This document shows, piece by piece, positions 1 to 10,401 of a stretch of 64,000 nt of DNA (position 1 is the first letter of the stretch; each line of letters opens with the position of its first letter). A program made the position numbers and the translations under genes. The stretch is from Paralithodes platypus (Eukaryota; Arthropoda; Malacostraca; Decapoda; Lithodidae). The DNA lies in assembly GCA_032716605.1 (NCBI GenBank), contig CM064502.1, forward strand, positions 37,200,895-37,264,894, written 5' to 3'. Below the pieces are notes generated by a model. The model was not told the DNA's origin and made no database searches. It saw only the letters and a list, made by a program, of their open reading frames with translations.

Positions 1-1863
1 CCATTATTAAAGTATGTGCTTGAAAGCCGTGAGCGCATGCTTAAGAGTCTGGAGATGGCAGGTAGAAATTTGACAGAATCACAAGCTTTGATGAAGGACA
101 GGTATGATTGCAAAGTGAGGCTCCGGAAGTTCACTGTAGGACAAGAGGTATTAATTCTGTTGCCTTTGGTTGGTAACCCCCTCTCTGCGAAGTACACTGG
201 ACCTTATAAAATTGTAGACAAAATTTCAGACTTAGATTACCTTGTTGCCACTCCAGACAGGAGGAAAAAGAACCAGTTATGTCACATGAACCTTATTAAA
301 GAGTATGTGAGGCGCCCCTCTGAACCTCTCACTGTCCCTGTGTTGGCTTGTTGCGGCCGTGGTAGAGAAGGAGAGGGGGACAGTCAAGCTTCAGAGGAGG
401 ATAGCTGGGATCAACATGTTTCAGCGGATCAGTGGGCGGGGAACTCGAGCCTAAGGGCTGACGAGGCTATAGCTCATTTGCCTGAGCCGCAGTTTGATGC
501 TATCCGTCAGTTGTTCGGTTCATACCCCACTGTATTTGCTGAACACCCAGGCCTCACTACTCAGGCTATGCATGATGTTGACGTGGGGGACCATATACCC
601 TTTAAGTCAATCCCGTACCGTGTGCCCCCCATAAAACTACCAGCTCTGAGGGATGAGTTGGAGTATATGCTCGGTAGAGGGTTGATAGAGAAAGGCACAG
701 TTAAGTGGACTTCCCCCGTAACACTGCAGCCTAAGCCAGATGGCAAGGTACTCTTTTGTATTGATTTCCGTAGGTTAAACGGTTTGACTCCAACTAACCC
801 ATATCCTCTTCCTCGGGTTGATGATAGTGTTGACAAAATTGGTAATGCTCGTTTTTTGTCTAAAGTAGATTTAGTAAAAGGTTACTGGCAAGTACCTTTG
901 TCCGAGGGTGCTAAAGAGGTATGTGGTTTTGTTGCGGACGGGAGTACCTACCGGTGCAATGTTATGCCTTACGGACTTAAGAATGCACCAGCAACGTTTC
1001 AGAACCTGATGAATGAAATTGTAAAGGACATTCCAAATTGCACCGTATATTTGGACGATGTAATCATTTATGATGACGACTTTGAAAGCCATTGTGAGCA
1101 CCTTGAGACCTTGTTCCGGAAACTTAGTGAAGCAGGTCTGGTAGTAAATTTGGCAAAGTGTGACTTCGTAAAAGCCACTGTGCAGTACCTTGGGTTTGTA
1201 GTGGGAAGGGGACAGGTGTGCCCTCCTCAGAACAAGGTACAGGCTATCAATAAATTTCCGCACCCAACAACCAAGAAGCAGGTTATGAGATTCTTGGGTA
1301 TGATAGGCTACTACAGACGCTTCATAAAAGGTTACTCAACGGTGTTGGCACCTCTCACAGATTTGTTCTGTAAAGACAAAAAGTTTTTGTGGGTACCTGA
1401 GTGTGAAAAGGCTTTCACTTTGGTGAAACATTTGCTATGTACTCACCTGATACTCAGGGCCCAAGACTTTAACAGGCCTTTTCAGCTGGCAACAGATGCT
1501 AGTGGTGTAGGGGCTGGTGCCGTCTTGCTACAGACAGACAATGAAGGTGTGGAACACCCAGTAAGTTTCTTTTCTAAGAAGTTCAATGCTGCACAAAAGA
1601 ACTATTCTACAATAGAAAAGGAATTACTGGCGATTGTGCTGTCGCTCAGGCACTTTGAGGTGTATGTTCCAGCCTATGGCCCAGTCGTGGTTATCTACAC
1701 TGATCATCACCCTTTGAGATTCCTGAATCAATTTCACAATCGCAATATGAGACTGACCAGGTGGTCTTTGATGTTGCAGGAGTATAACCTGGACATCCGT
1801 CATATTGCTGGATGTGACAATGTGATCGCGGATTATTTATCAAGGGTGGATGATCAGTCGTAG
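1..1863 (+). CDS. pol: Gmr1-like retrotransposon pol, integrase C-end fused to RT-RNase H (5' end outside window)
   Basis: Open from the window edge to a TAG at 1861-1863. The first ~110 codons are an integrase C-terminus: a basic helix-rich stretch, then the GPY motif at nt 199-207 and the DRRK...HMNLIK tail. After a variable linker comes reverse transcriptase: a template-binding DFRRLN block near nt 760, the MPYGLKNAPATFQ block near 965, and the catalytic YLDD at 1048-1059. RNase H follows, with the TDAS motif near 1492, a YSTIEKELLAIV block near 1600 and YTDHHPLRFL near 1700. The ORF ends with the usual ADYLSR tail. Integrase therefore precedes RT, the reverse of ordinary Ty3/gypsy and the order known from Gmr1-type elements. 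RT and RH motifs look intact. Gag, protease and the integrase core lie upstream of the window, so coding competence cannot be judged. Confidence 0.93.
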   Translation, partial: PLLKYVLESRERMLKSLEMAGRNLTESQALMKDRYDCKVRLRKFTVGQEVLILLPLVGNPLSAKYTGPYKIVDKISDLDYLVATPDRRKKNQLCHMNLIKEYVRRPSEPLTVPVLACCGRGREGEGDSQASEEDSWDQHVSADQWAGNSSLRADEAIAHLPEPQFDAIRQLFGSYPTVFAEHPGLTTQAMHDVDVGDHIPFKSIPYRVPPIKLPALRDELEYMLGRGLIEKGTVKWTSPVTLQPKPDGKVLFCIDFRRLNGLTPTNPYPLPRVDDSVDKIGNARFLSKVDLVKGYWQVPLSEGAKEVCGFVADGSTYRCNVMPYGLKNAPATFQNLMNEIVKDIPNCTVYLDDVIIYDDDFESHCEHLETLFRKLSEAGLVVNLAKCDFVKATVQYLGFVVGRGQVCPPQNKVQAINKFPHPTTKKQVMRFLGMIGYYRRFIKGYSTVLAPLTDLFCKDKKFLWVPECEKAFTLVKHLLCTHLILRAQDFNRPFQLATDASGVGAGAVLLQTDNEGVEHPVSFFSKKFNAAQKNYSTIEKELLAIVLSLRHFEVYVPAYGPVVVIYTDHHPLRFLNQFHNRNMRLTRWSLMLQEYNLDIRHIAGCDNVIADYLSRVDDQS

Positions 1864-2253
1864 GCTATCAAAGGTGTGTGGGTTTGAGTGGAGGAAAATA
1901 GGCGGCCCTTATAGTGCAGCCGGGAAAAACATATTAAAATATATAAATCATATAAAAACTCTTTCTTTTGATATAGGTAATCGTATAAGTTTGTCATAGC
2001 CTATAGAGTTTGAGTAGTCCACAAACTATCAAACGGCTGAGCTGCTGTAAGCTTGCTCTGGGAGCATGATATTGTGTCTTTTTGCAATTGTTGGGAGGAG
2101 TTATAAAATGTGATTTTTTTTTTTTTAATAATAAGATGTGTTTTGGTGATAAACTCAGCTTTGTTTTAGTGCCATGCGGTCGCTGGGTGTGAGGGGCTTG
2201 ATGGGATTCTGTGTTGGTCAGATTTTAGCTCAGGGTTGAGCGAGTAAAATCTT

Positions 2254-2261
2254 GGGGGAGG
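2254..2261 (+). promoter_or_regulatory. Polypurine tract of the first Gmr1-like element
   Basis: A GGGGGAGG run lies directly before the TGTGACG start of the 3' LTR. The same GGGGGGAGG run precedes the 3' LTR of the second element at 50747. It would prime plus-strand DNA synthesis. The 390 bases between the pol stop and this tract hold no ORF that I can support. Confidence 0.75.
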
Positions 2262-4105
2262 TGTGACGCATGTCCACGTGTGAGCATGCTGTACAGAACG
2301 CCTAGTCATGCCCCACTCTCGCTAGGATCGTCAGGGCAGGAACTTTGGCTGTAGTCTATGTAGAGTTTCCTAACTTAGTTCATGTGAGCCGTTGTACTAT
2401 AAGTATTATGAATATGTATTTTGTTTTCATCTGAGTCAACGAGTTCTATTTTATATCATTAGTTATAAGTATTGTGTGTAAAACTTATTTGTAATGATGG
2501 GAAGAGAAACAGCCACAGTTGGGGGTCAGTGGGTGCGCCAGGCGGGAGGTGGGCCTAACTCACTCGCATTCCTCCCTCCCTCAGTGCTAGGGGAGCCTTG
2601 TGTATCCCAGAGGAGAGAGAGAAATTACGTAATGGTTGTCAGTGGGCGGTCCTTAGTAGTTCACGTTGGGCTCACTAGAGGGCCGGGTATAAAAGGGAAG
2701 TCTAGCCATTTTTTCATCAGAACTCATTAGGCAGAGCGACTTCTCATTTCCCTTGCTAACTATATATTCTTCTGACTGATGGGAACTTTCTCTACTACCT
2801 TACATTCTTATCTCCTCTTTTCCCTGCCCTGTTTAACTTCCATGGTCCCGTTGGTGCAGAGCTAGTCAGCCAACGTATTATCGCTTGAGTTCTCACGAGA
2901 TACTTGCCTATTAGATAGCCTATTTTGGAAAGGTTGACTTAGAATAGGATTGATTTATGTTTGTTGCACTTGTATATGCATTTCCCTGTGTGTTATTATT
3001 ATTCCTGTTTTCTGCTGGTCTAGGTAATGCTAGACTGGGGTAAGGCTTTTCTGTGTTAAGAGTTGTTGTTTGATGCAGTGGTTAAGCGATAAACCTGCAT
3101 ACTCGTTTCGGTTCAGTGAAGCCTAGGTTGTCTTCGCGGCTGACTGTGTTGAGTTAATAATTTACAGTGCGTGAGGGCAAGAGCCTAACCACCCTGTATT
3201 TTATTAACAGTTTGTTTTTACTTTGTCAAGGAGCCGGGAGAAAACCAGATACAAGGGATCTGGATTTCTCAAAGTGCACTTGTTAGTTTTAACGTAATAC
3301 TTTAAACAGTCGTGAGGACTTCGCTAGGCTACGAGCCGTTTTTGCTCAGTCACTGCTACCTTTTTGCCTACAGTACCCCAGCTAGACTTTACTCGATTAG
3401 TAGATACAAAATAGTATTGAAGCTTTCCTTACGTATGATATTGTTTATGCACTATTGATTTCATGTGTTGCAAGCTTGGCTACTTTAGTGATTAGTGGCC
3501 CACAAGCACAATCCGAGTAGGCTATTGCCGTTGCATTTGCGGAGTACTTCCTTTTAATGTTTGCCATTTACTATTGCATATTCTTTTAATTATTCTTATG
3601 CCATTTTAAGCCTTTAATATTATTTAATTGCCAATGTTTTTGCTTATTGAATTACTGTTCAAAATCCGATACGTACTTCTTACGAGCATCCGAGAAGCAT
3701 CTAACTTTTTTCAGAAGATTCCTTGCTCGATGCTTAAGGACTATTAATTAACGTAACGTAATAGTGCCGATCCGAAGTAGAGGGTGGTGGACTTCTTAAG
3801 TTCATAGTCAAGGGTGGATTACTTCGGCTTCGGCCAACACTATTCTTTTGTGTTGTTGTTTTTTTATTCATTGTTTGATTGTTGACCAGACTAGATAATT
3901 CCTGTCTCTTTATTAGTCTGTTGTTGAACACTAGTACCGAGTTCTTGTATACCCCGTTATAGCAGATTGAACTCTGGAGGGTATTGGTGTTTTTTGTTCA
4001 GCTGGCAGTACTCAGGGGTTGGGATCGTGTGTTTCCGTTGTGGCAGCGAGCCGTATTCGAGTCCTGATTGAGAGCCCTTGTGTACCCGAGTGCCAGTTCG
4101 TAACA
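2262..4105 (+). repeat. 3' LTR of the first Gmr1-like element
   Basis: About 1.84 kb. It begins TGTGACG just after the polypurine tract and ends CGTAACA, so the ends are short inverted repeats (TGTKACG). An inverted relative with the same two ends forms a solo LTR at 11184-12975, and a remnant of its 3' part lies near 31840-32235, which supports the boundaries. Downstream flank is LINE-A sequence, so the element inserted in a LINE-A copy. The 5' LTR and the matching target duplication are outside the window. ORFs inside it are not credible genes. Confidence 0.85.
2688..2695 (+). promoter_or_regulatory. TATA box of LTR promoter
   Basis: TATAAAAG sits in a GC-rich setting 427 bp into the LTR, with candidate initiator sequence (TCATCAG, CTCATTAG) about 25-40 bp downstream. 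The second element has TATATAAG at a comparable place (45256). This would be the RNA polymerase II promoter for the element transcript. Start site is inferred, not shown. Confidence 0.6.
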
Positions 4106-5868
4106 CTTCTTTCTGATATAACTATAGAATTATTTTGGGTTTGTTTTACTTTGATTCGCAACATGTAACTCCAGGATCTTTCTACTTTGCTTAACCACTC
4201 CCGCCCGGGCTCGCCTTCCTAATGACAGTATTGAGATCCGGGTGATCTGGCCGAAAAAAGTCTTTAACACCTTACGAGCGGCCTATGCGGTTTATTTATA
4301 TGTACCGCACAGCGGGGTGTTTTTAGCCAAAATAGGGCTGTTTACATGATCATTTTCATGCCTAAATAAGACCCAGAACGTAAAACAAGTACCTATCCCT
4401 GAAAGGGCATAAACAGAGCTTTCGAATGACACCATAACGATCCTTGTATGATGGATAGTTTTCTTGCAATAACCGTGCAACGCGAGTGCAAAAAGCAGGT
4501 AATTCGGTACTTTCGGTACATAATTGAGTATGTAGCGAGTGAGAGAGGGAGGAGGGAGCTGATATTTGTGTCAGTAGGTTCGCCGCGGTGGTCTGGAGCA
4601 GTCATACGCTCGCTAGTCTCCTGCCACCACTTGTCTCTCTCTCTCAGCCACATTACGTGCTGAAATTGCCACTCGACCTATGTCGAGCGCCGCCACATAG
4701 TCCAGCTTTATTTAACTCGACTTATGTTGCTCGCCGCTAATTAAGGGTTAATAGGCTACCCGTATCTTTGTTATTTTAACTGCTAGAGAATTTAGTTTCA
4801 CTCATCTCTAAACGTAGGTGTGTTTCGTATCTGTAGACTGGCATTGAGTAGAGCTCTCTAGGTCAACTGGTTCAGTTGTGATGGCGATTTCCTTGGAGAG
4901 AGTTTCGATGTAATGTTAGCAATATCAGACACTTTTCAACACTAAATCTGTTCTAGCAGACAACACAATTACAAACTCCGACTCTTCTTCTTGTTTTCGG
5001 AGGTACGGTGTCGCAAAGACAGGCTTTGTTTACATACGTCGGACGCACGGCTTTCATAACACGCTTAATAGGCTTTCAAGCTTAAGGATTTCAAGGGGAC
5101 ACCCGGGCTCCTGTCCCATCTGCCGCGGTGCCATTATAAGATGCTGCCCGTGCGGGAAGGGTTAATTAACCTTTTGGCTTTGCGTCGTAGTCCTTCAAAT
5201 TTCACCCGTTCTTCGTCATTTTGTGAGGATTTTAATATATCATTAGCAAACATTTTAGCAAGCAGACAGTTTGAAGTATCTTTATTCCACCATTTGGGCT
5301 TATCATTATGGCCTGTACGCTGTATTTTCGATGGTATGCAGTCTTGCACTGCTTTTAGGTAAGGGTTTGCGAATGAATGATTCCCAAGATGTATTTATGT
5401 CGTTATTGTTAATTAAAAAGCTCCAGTCAGTTTCTTTAAACATTGCTCTAAGTTTACGAAAGTTTGCTGGCTGGAAAGTAGGGACTTTCTCGATGCTGCT
5501 ATTTGGTTCGTTACTAGTAAACTTTAAACTGAAAGTTGTCGTACGATGGTCGCTGTTACTGAATTAATCACCGACATTCAAATTCTCTATCAATTCTTCT
5601 TTTGTTGAAAGTACAAGGTCAAGGACATTATTTCCACGGGTTGGAGATCTAACAAATTGATATAGCGAACTCTCTTGCAAGTTTGCATACAGGTCTTGTC
5701 CAGAGTGTGAAGTAATACTATCTCCCCACTTGGTCACAGGTAAGTTGAAGTTGCCAAAAATTACGGTATCTTGCTAGTTACTTAAGTCTGCAATTTGCTC
5801 ATAAATTTCTCGGTCAGTTTGCATTGATTGAGCTGGAGGTCTGTATATTAGTGCAAGTATTATTTTTG
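4106..5868 (-). pseudogene. LINE-A fragment (APE endonuclease to early RT linker), split by a TTAA element
   Basis: Two pieces, 4106-4194 and 5166-5868, match the minus-strand LINE-A at roughly 61500-62300 with only scattered differences. They cover the end of the endonuclease, the basic linker (KPKWWNKD, then NDEERVKF) and the start of the RT-proximal region. The 4106 side is cut by the LTR that ends at 4105. The 5868 side breaks off abruptly into unrelated AT-rich DNA, as expected for a 5'-truncated LINE. The 4195-5161 insertion sits at a TTAA present in intact LINE-A. Confidence 0.85.
4195..5161. mobile_element. TTAA-flanked non-autonomous DNA transposon (piggyBac type), ~967 bp
   Basis: Flanked by TTAA at 4191-4194 and 5162-5165. 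Ends are inverted repeats: CCACTCCCGCCCGGGC on the left and, read inward from the right, CCCTTCCCGCACGGGC. LINE-A at 61590 shows the empty site with a single TTAATTAAC, which fixes the insertion boundaries. TTAA duplication plus CCC-type termini are hallmarks of piggyBac. No transposase ORF is present. About 370 bp of the right half is shared with the element at 24223-24745, so they form one family. Confidence 0.85.
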
Positions 5869-6013
5869 TAAATAAATACAAATGTAGATAAATGTAGATA
5901 TGATGTGCCTTTGTAAAGGCCTATCACTCAATACCTTCATCTGACCTGACTGATAATAAACTCAACCCATTGTTAATATACTATAAAGTGTAATGATTTC
6001 TATGAAGTGCAAG

Positions 6014-6085
6014 GCGATGGTGGTATAGTGGTGAGCATAGCTGCCTTCCAAGCAGTTGACCCGGGTTCGATTCCCGGCCATCGCA
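6014..6085 (+). tRNA. tRNA-Gly (TCC)
   Basis: 72 bases. The 7-bp acceptor stem GCGATGG/CCATCGC is perfect, with discriminator A at 6085. The A box is TGGTATAGTGG and the B box GGTTCGATTCC. Anticodon loop CTTCCAA gives TCC. The sequence is identical to the copy at 8112 while the flanks differ. There is no TTTT terminator in the next ~60 bases, unlike the second copy, so transcription may end inefficiently here. Confidence 0.96.
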
Positions 6086-6158
6086 AAATATATATTGTAT
6101 TACGATTCTCACAATAGGTCAGGTTGTCAAAACTAGTCAAGAAATGGAAATTTATTAA

Positions 6159-6763
6159 CCCCTTCTATACCGGTGACGTCTTTTAATTTTATTCTGGCTA
6201 CTATTAGACGATTTATTAAGTTTTAAAAGTGCCTCCAGCATTTAAATTAACAGGCTTCGAACTATCTCTGTTTAACCATTTGTACTACCACAGATTTGTC
6301 TTAAACTGCATAAAATCGTCTTAATTTAGCTAGAATATCATATAAGAACGTCACCGGTATAGAAGGGATTAACTCATTCAGTTCCAGGGACGCCCTTTTC
6401 ATTATATTCTGACAAATATTTGACGATTTTATTCAGCTTAGGAAAGAAACTAGCAATTAAACGCTTCAAACTATCTCAATCAACTCTGTTAACTACCCCA
6501 GATTCTTCCTAAGCTGCATAATACTGTCTAAATATAGCTAGAATAGAATATAACACGTCGCTGGTACTCAAAGGGTTAGGGGGACGCGATCTTCATCATA
6601 TTCTGACAACTATTAGACTATTTTATTCAGCTTAGGAAGGACCTCTAACGCTTCAAACTATCACAATCATCTCTTAACTACCACAGATCCTTTCTAAGCT
6701 GCATAATGTCGTTTAAATAATAGCTGGAATGAAATATAACGCACGTCGCTGGTACTCAAGGGG
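6159..6763. mobile_element. Three adjacent copies of the ~200-bp TTAA MITE family f
   Basis: Copy 1 is 6159-6368, flanked by TTAA on both sides (6155-6158, 6369-6372), with near-perfect inverted ends built on CCCCTTCTATACCGGTGACG. Copy 2 (6373-6575) starts at the same TTAA and ends at a mutated TTAG. Copy 3 (about 6580-6763) ends at TTAA 6764-6767. All share the internal TATTCTGRCWACTATTAGAC block and a CAGCTTAGGAA core. No coding capacity. A shared TTAA between neighbours suggests insertion of one copy at the boundary of another. Confidence 0.8.
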
Positions 6764-7033
6764 TTAATAACAGTTAAATATAACCGTGTGAATCAGAGGT
6801 ACGATAACGCTAATAAGTCATGTCTTGGCTGTCATTACGCTTGGTTCGCTCTGTGCTTTATTAATGTCTGTCAGATGTTGAGTAGGGTGGGTAAGGGTAG
6901 GAATATGTTTGTATATCCCACTCGAAATTAATCAATCGAGTTTAGATATTGCCGATACCAATTATTGATCAACATAGACTTGCTGCTGAGACCTCACTTA
7001 TTATTTGGCCGACTGTACAGGTGCGGTCATTAA

Positions 7034-7238
7034 CCCTTTGAGGATATCACCCGTTTTAGCAGTTTATTCTGGCTAGCATCACTCGATTATATACAGCTTA
7101 GGAAAGATCTGTAGGCATTGGAAGGGAAAAGACTATCTCAATTATCCTTCTGACTTCCATACTCCCTTCCTAGTCTGAATTAAATCGTCTAATAACAGGC
7201 AGAAAACAGAAAATAAATTAGTAATAGATCCTCAGAGG
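7034..7238. mobile_element. TTAA MITE family f, diverged copy
   Basis: Preceded by TTAA (7030-7033) and followed by GTAA, a probable mutated duplicate. Ends are CCCTTTGAGGATATCACC and its degenerate inverse. The internal TTATTCTGGCTAGCATCA and CAGCTTAGGAAAGA blocks identify it as family f, but it is the most diverged copy here. Confidence 0.65.
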
Positions 7239-7325
7239 GTAAATGTTGTCGTGATTTATTATAGGATAGCTCAGACTGAATCATTAATTGTTCATCTGTT
7301 ATTTTCATATCAGAAGTTCGATTGA

Positions 7326-7682
7326 GGGGGGATGATTCACTTTTTGGTCGATTTTTGTTGTTCGTGTATTCATTATTTTTCTAGTTTCCTCCCTAGACCT
7401 CCATTGAACTTAAAACAATATCCATTAGACCCCCCCTTGTAGATTAATGTGTACATTTGTCGGTGCAATATCGGCCGGTTCTTCCAAAATTACAGGCTCA
7501 CTATCTTTTGCCAGGAAACAAAATCGACACCTAAATAGCACGAAAGGTCTTAATATTGACAAAGCAATGGGGCGAAAGATCTTAACATCGACAAACTAAT
7601 GGGGTAAATATCATATCATCTGAAAACTAATGGGGCTAAACATGGGGGAGATGGGGGTCTAGAAACAACAATACATCTCCCC
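7326..7682. mobile_element. TTAA MITE family g, nearly full copy
   Basis: About 357 bp, flanked by TTGA (7322-7325, mutated) and TTAA (7683-7686). Ends are GGGGGGATGATTCAC and, at the right, ATCTCCCC. The inner part carries repeated CTAATGGGGC/AAAGGTCTTAA blocks and the diagnostic CTCACTATC...GCCAGGAA segment found in every g copy. No ORF. This copy is used here as the reference for family g. The stretch 7687-8111 that follows holds nothing I can identify. Confidence 0.8.
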
Positions 7683-8111
7683 TTAATCAGTTCGAAGGTT
7701 CAAAGTATGTTGGAATTTGTGACGGCAAATGTACACTCGGATGCCATAATCTCTAGCCCACTCATAAATATTCGTGGACTTCACCTATATCTACTTATGG
7801 AAGTATATCTCTGGAAACCAATGTATGAATATATCTTTCTATGAACCAACTATACAACTAAATATATTGTTTATTGAAAAGCATGTTCTATCCCAAAATC
7901 AATCCAGATTGTTATAATTGCATTCAGAATAACATAGGACTCTCTCATAAGAATTCGTGGACCCCCTATCAACAATGAATCTAAGTTCGTAGTACATAAT
8001 TTCCTGCATCTTAAACTTAAATCCGTAGTATAAAATGTTCTGCATCTTCAACTTAAATATAACCTGCTCACTTGAAACTACTATAGTGTATGTATGATCT
8101 ACCTGTACATA

Positions 8112-8183
8112 GCGATGGTGGTATAGTGGTGAGCATAGCTGCCTTCCAAGCAGTTGACCCGGGTTCGATTCCCGGCCATCGCA
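8112..8183 (+). tRNA. tRNA-Gly (TCC), second identical copy
   Basis: Base-for-base identical to 6014-6085: same acceptor stem, A and B boxes, TCC anticodon and discriminator A. A TTTT run at 8193-8196, ten bases downstream, is a plausible RNA polymerase III terminator, so this copy looks the more likely to be expressed. Flanks are unrelated to those of the first copy. Confidence 0.97.
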
Positions 8184-8770
8184 AAGCAATTCTTTTACGA
8201 TGTTCCTCTTTTTATATGACACGTTTTATAATATCAGAATGGATGATTATGTGTTGATCTATTAAGGAAGCTACTTCTAATAATATTCCCTAAGGCTACG
8301 TTGTCTTGATAGCGTAAACATGGTTAGTGCGTGGAATTTCGGTGTGAGTATCCTAGGATCGAATCCTTGGAGTACGACATGCATTCATTGTTTTCATTGA
8401 TTTTATTAATTAGGTATATTTGTAAGTTAATTGGTGGGTTGGTCATAATATACATAACAAGTCTTACAAGTTACTGAGACAGGCAGCCATTTTGTTAGAT
8501 GCTTTCATAATTGTAACTATTTACAATCCTCTGTTTGGTGTTTGTATTTTTGTAGTATTGTAAGGGAAGGACTTTGTATGATGAACAAATTTAGTAAAGT
8601 ATGGGAGGTATAGTACATTGTGGAAGTTATGTTTAATATAACGTACAGGTGGGCTGGTATCGGTGGTGGATGTGAGGAAGCCAGTACAAGATCGGTAGGA
8701 AAGCGTGACTTGTGTTCCTGTATGACTCTCACTTTCTGCCACCCAACCCACACCTATCTCACACTCATTC

Positions 8771-8878
8771 ACTCTCACACTCACACACTCTCTCTCTCTC
8801 TCTCTTTCTCTTTCCCTCACACACACACACACACACACACACTCACTCACTCTCTCTCTCTCACATACACTCTCTCTC
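8771..8878. repeat. Compound (CT)n/(CA)n microsatellite
   Basis: Alternating runs of CT and CA dinucleotides with CTCA interruptions. The long ORFs drawn through it in both strands (Ser/Leu/His or Arg/Glu rich) are products of the repeat, not genes. The ~590 bases between the tRNA and this repeat hold no supported gene. Confidence 0.9.
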
Positions 8879-9089
8879 AGAGAAGTAACAAATGCCCTTA
8901 AATGTTGACAAATGTCAAATTTTGCACGTTGATAAATAACAGTATGATTCATGCCTAATGTTACACAACATTTCTCCTCATACAGTGTGGTTAAAGAGTT
9001 GAATACTTTAGCAAGGGAGGTGGCCGATAGTAATTCAAATGATACGTTAAAGAAGAGACTGGACGATCATCTGATGGAGATTGGATTAA
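8879..9089 (+). pseudogene. LINE reverse-transcriptase C-terminal fragment
   Basis: Out-of-frame pieces can be read: LNVDKCQILHVD, as in the post-catalytic region of CR1/Jockey-group RTs, then VVKELNTLAREVADS...LKKRLDDHL, as in the extreme C-terminus of such proteins. The middle of the RT is deleted. The fragment runs into a family f MITE at 9090. Confidence 0.6.
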
Positions 9090-9287
9090 CACCTATACCG
9101 GCGACGTCATTTTAGTTTTAATCTTGCTTTAGACGATTTTGTGCAGTTTAAGAAGGGACTGTGGTAGGAAAAAGGTTAAGTGAGATTGTTCAAAGCCTGT
9201 AAACTGCTGGAGGCCCTTTCTAAACTGAATAAAATCCTCTAGTACTAGCCAGAATAAAGTTTAAGGACGTCGCCGGTACAAAAGGGG
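9090..9287. mobile_element. TTAA MITE family f with intact TTAA duplication
   Basis: 198 bp, flanked by TTAA at 9086-9089 and 9288-9291. Inverted ends are CACCTATACCGGCGACGTC and its near-complement. The internal AGAAGGGACTGTGGTAGG block is the same as at 13220. It sits immediately after a LINE C-terminal fragment. Confidence 0.85.
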
Positions 9288-9510
9288 TTAATATGAATGA
9301 ATCCGTAGGTAAGTGTACAGTCCCTTTCAGACTAATTTCTTTCTTTACACTATATACACTTCATTCTATCTTACTGCACGTTTTTTTAGCCGGAGGGATC
9401 AGAGGGAGGGGAGAGAGCCTTCTACTTTGCTGTCCTTTTCTTGTACTATAAACTGTCTCTGTCTAGTAGTATTAAGGCCGGACCACCTAGTCGGGACCGC
9501 ATGATCTGAG

Positions 9511-9511
<1 letters not shown>

Positions 9512-9546
<35 letters not shown>
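9512..9546. repeat. (CT)n microsatellite
   Basis: About 17 uninterrupted CT units. No neighbouring gene is apparent in 9292-9657. Confidence 0.95.
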
Positions 9547-9548
<2 letters not shown>

Positions 9549-9659
9549 GCTCTCTCCCCACCCACCACATTAATACATTATATAATCAGACCATTTAATA
9601 TCTCTCCTCAACTCAGGTGGGCAGCAGGACTTATTGATATTCAGCAGGCAAAGTTAAGG

Positions 9660-10176
9660 GGAGGTAGGTTTGTGTTTTGGAGGTAGGTTTGTGTTTTGGA
9701 GGTAGGTTTGTGTTTTGGAGGTAGGTTTGTGTTTTGGAGGTAGGTTTGTGTTTTGGAGGTAGGTTTGTGTTTTGGAGGTAGGTTTGTGTTTTGGAGGTAG
9801 GTTTGTGTTTTGGAGGTAGGTTTGTGTTTTGGAGGTAGGTTTGTGTTTTGGAGGTAAGTTTGTGTTTTGGAGGTAGGTTTGTGTTTTGGAGGTAGGTTTG
9901 TGTTTTGGAGGTAGGTTTGTGTTTTGGAGGTAAGTTTGTGTTTTGGCAGTAGGTTTGTGTTTTGGAGGTAAGTTTGTGTTTTGGAGGTAGGTTTGTGTTT
10001 TGGAGGTAGGTTTGTGTTTTGGAGGTAAGTTTGTGTTTTGGAGGTAGGTTTGTGTTTTGGAGGTAGGTTTGTGTTTTGGAGGTAGGTTTGTGTTTTGGAG
10101 GTAGGTTTGTGTTTTGGAGGTAGGTTTGTGTTTTGGAGGTAAGTTTGTGTTTTGGAGGTAGGTTTGTTTTTTGGGC
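9660..10176. repeat. 19-bp minisatellite, ~27 units
   Basis: Unit GGAGGTAGGTTTGTGTTTT, repeated about 27 times with very few changes (some GGTAAG or GGCAG variants). The unit is almost the same as the first bases of a family g terminus, GGGGAGGTAGGTTTGTTTTT, at 11111. The array begins three bases after the TTAA of its host MITE and the last unit ends in TTGTTTTTTGGG, matching the unamplified form. Confidence 0.95.
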
Positions 10177-10401
10177 TTAACCTGGATGACCTGGATGTGT
10201 GTGAATTTGTATTTTGTTTGTGTGTGTTCATTGTTTGCTGTTGTGTTGTCCCTATTCTGGCTCTGTCTTGAGTCGCCCCCCCCCCCCTAAACAATAAGGA
10301 GTATATAGATCAATAGATAGATAACCTTAATTTATTTTTTAGTTTCCTCGCTAGACCTCCAAGCTTTAAAAAAAACATCCCTTAGACCCCCCTTCAAACA
10401 A

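Noticed and set aside
7899..8222. 107-residue minus-strand ORF over the second tRNA
   Set aside because: Antisense of the tRNA-Gly gene plus AT-rich flank; not a protein.
8290..8372. tRNA-like stretch with a GGATCGAATCC block
   Set aside because: The A box is disrupted and the arms do not pair. Too degraded to call.
9641..10294. 217-residue Lys/Thr/Pro/Gln repeat protein on the minus strand
   Set aside because: It is a frame through the 19-bp minisatellite. The 19-residue period is just three DNA units.
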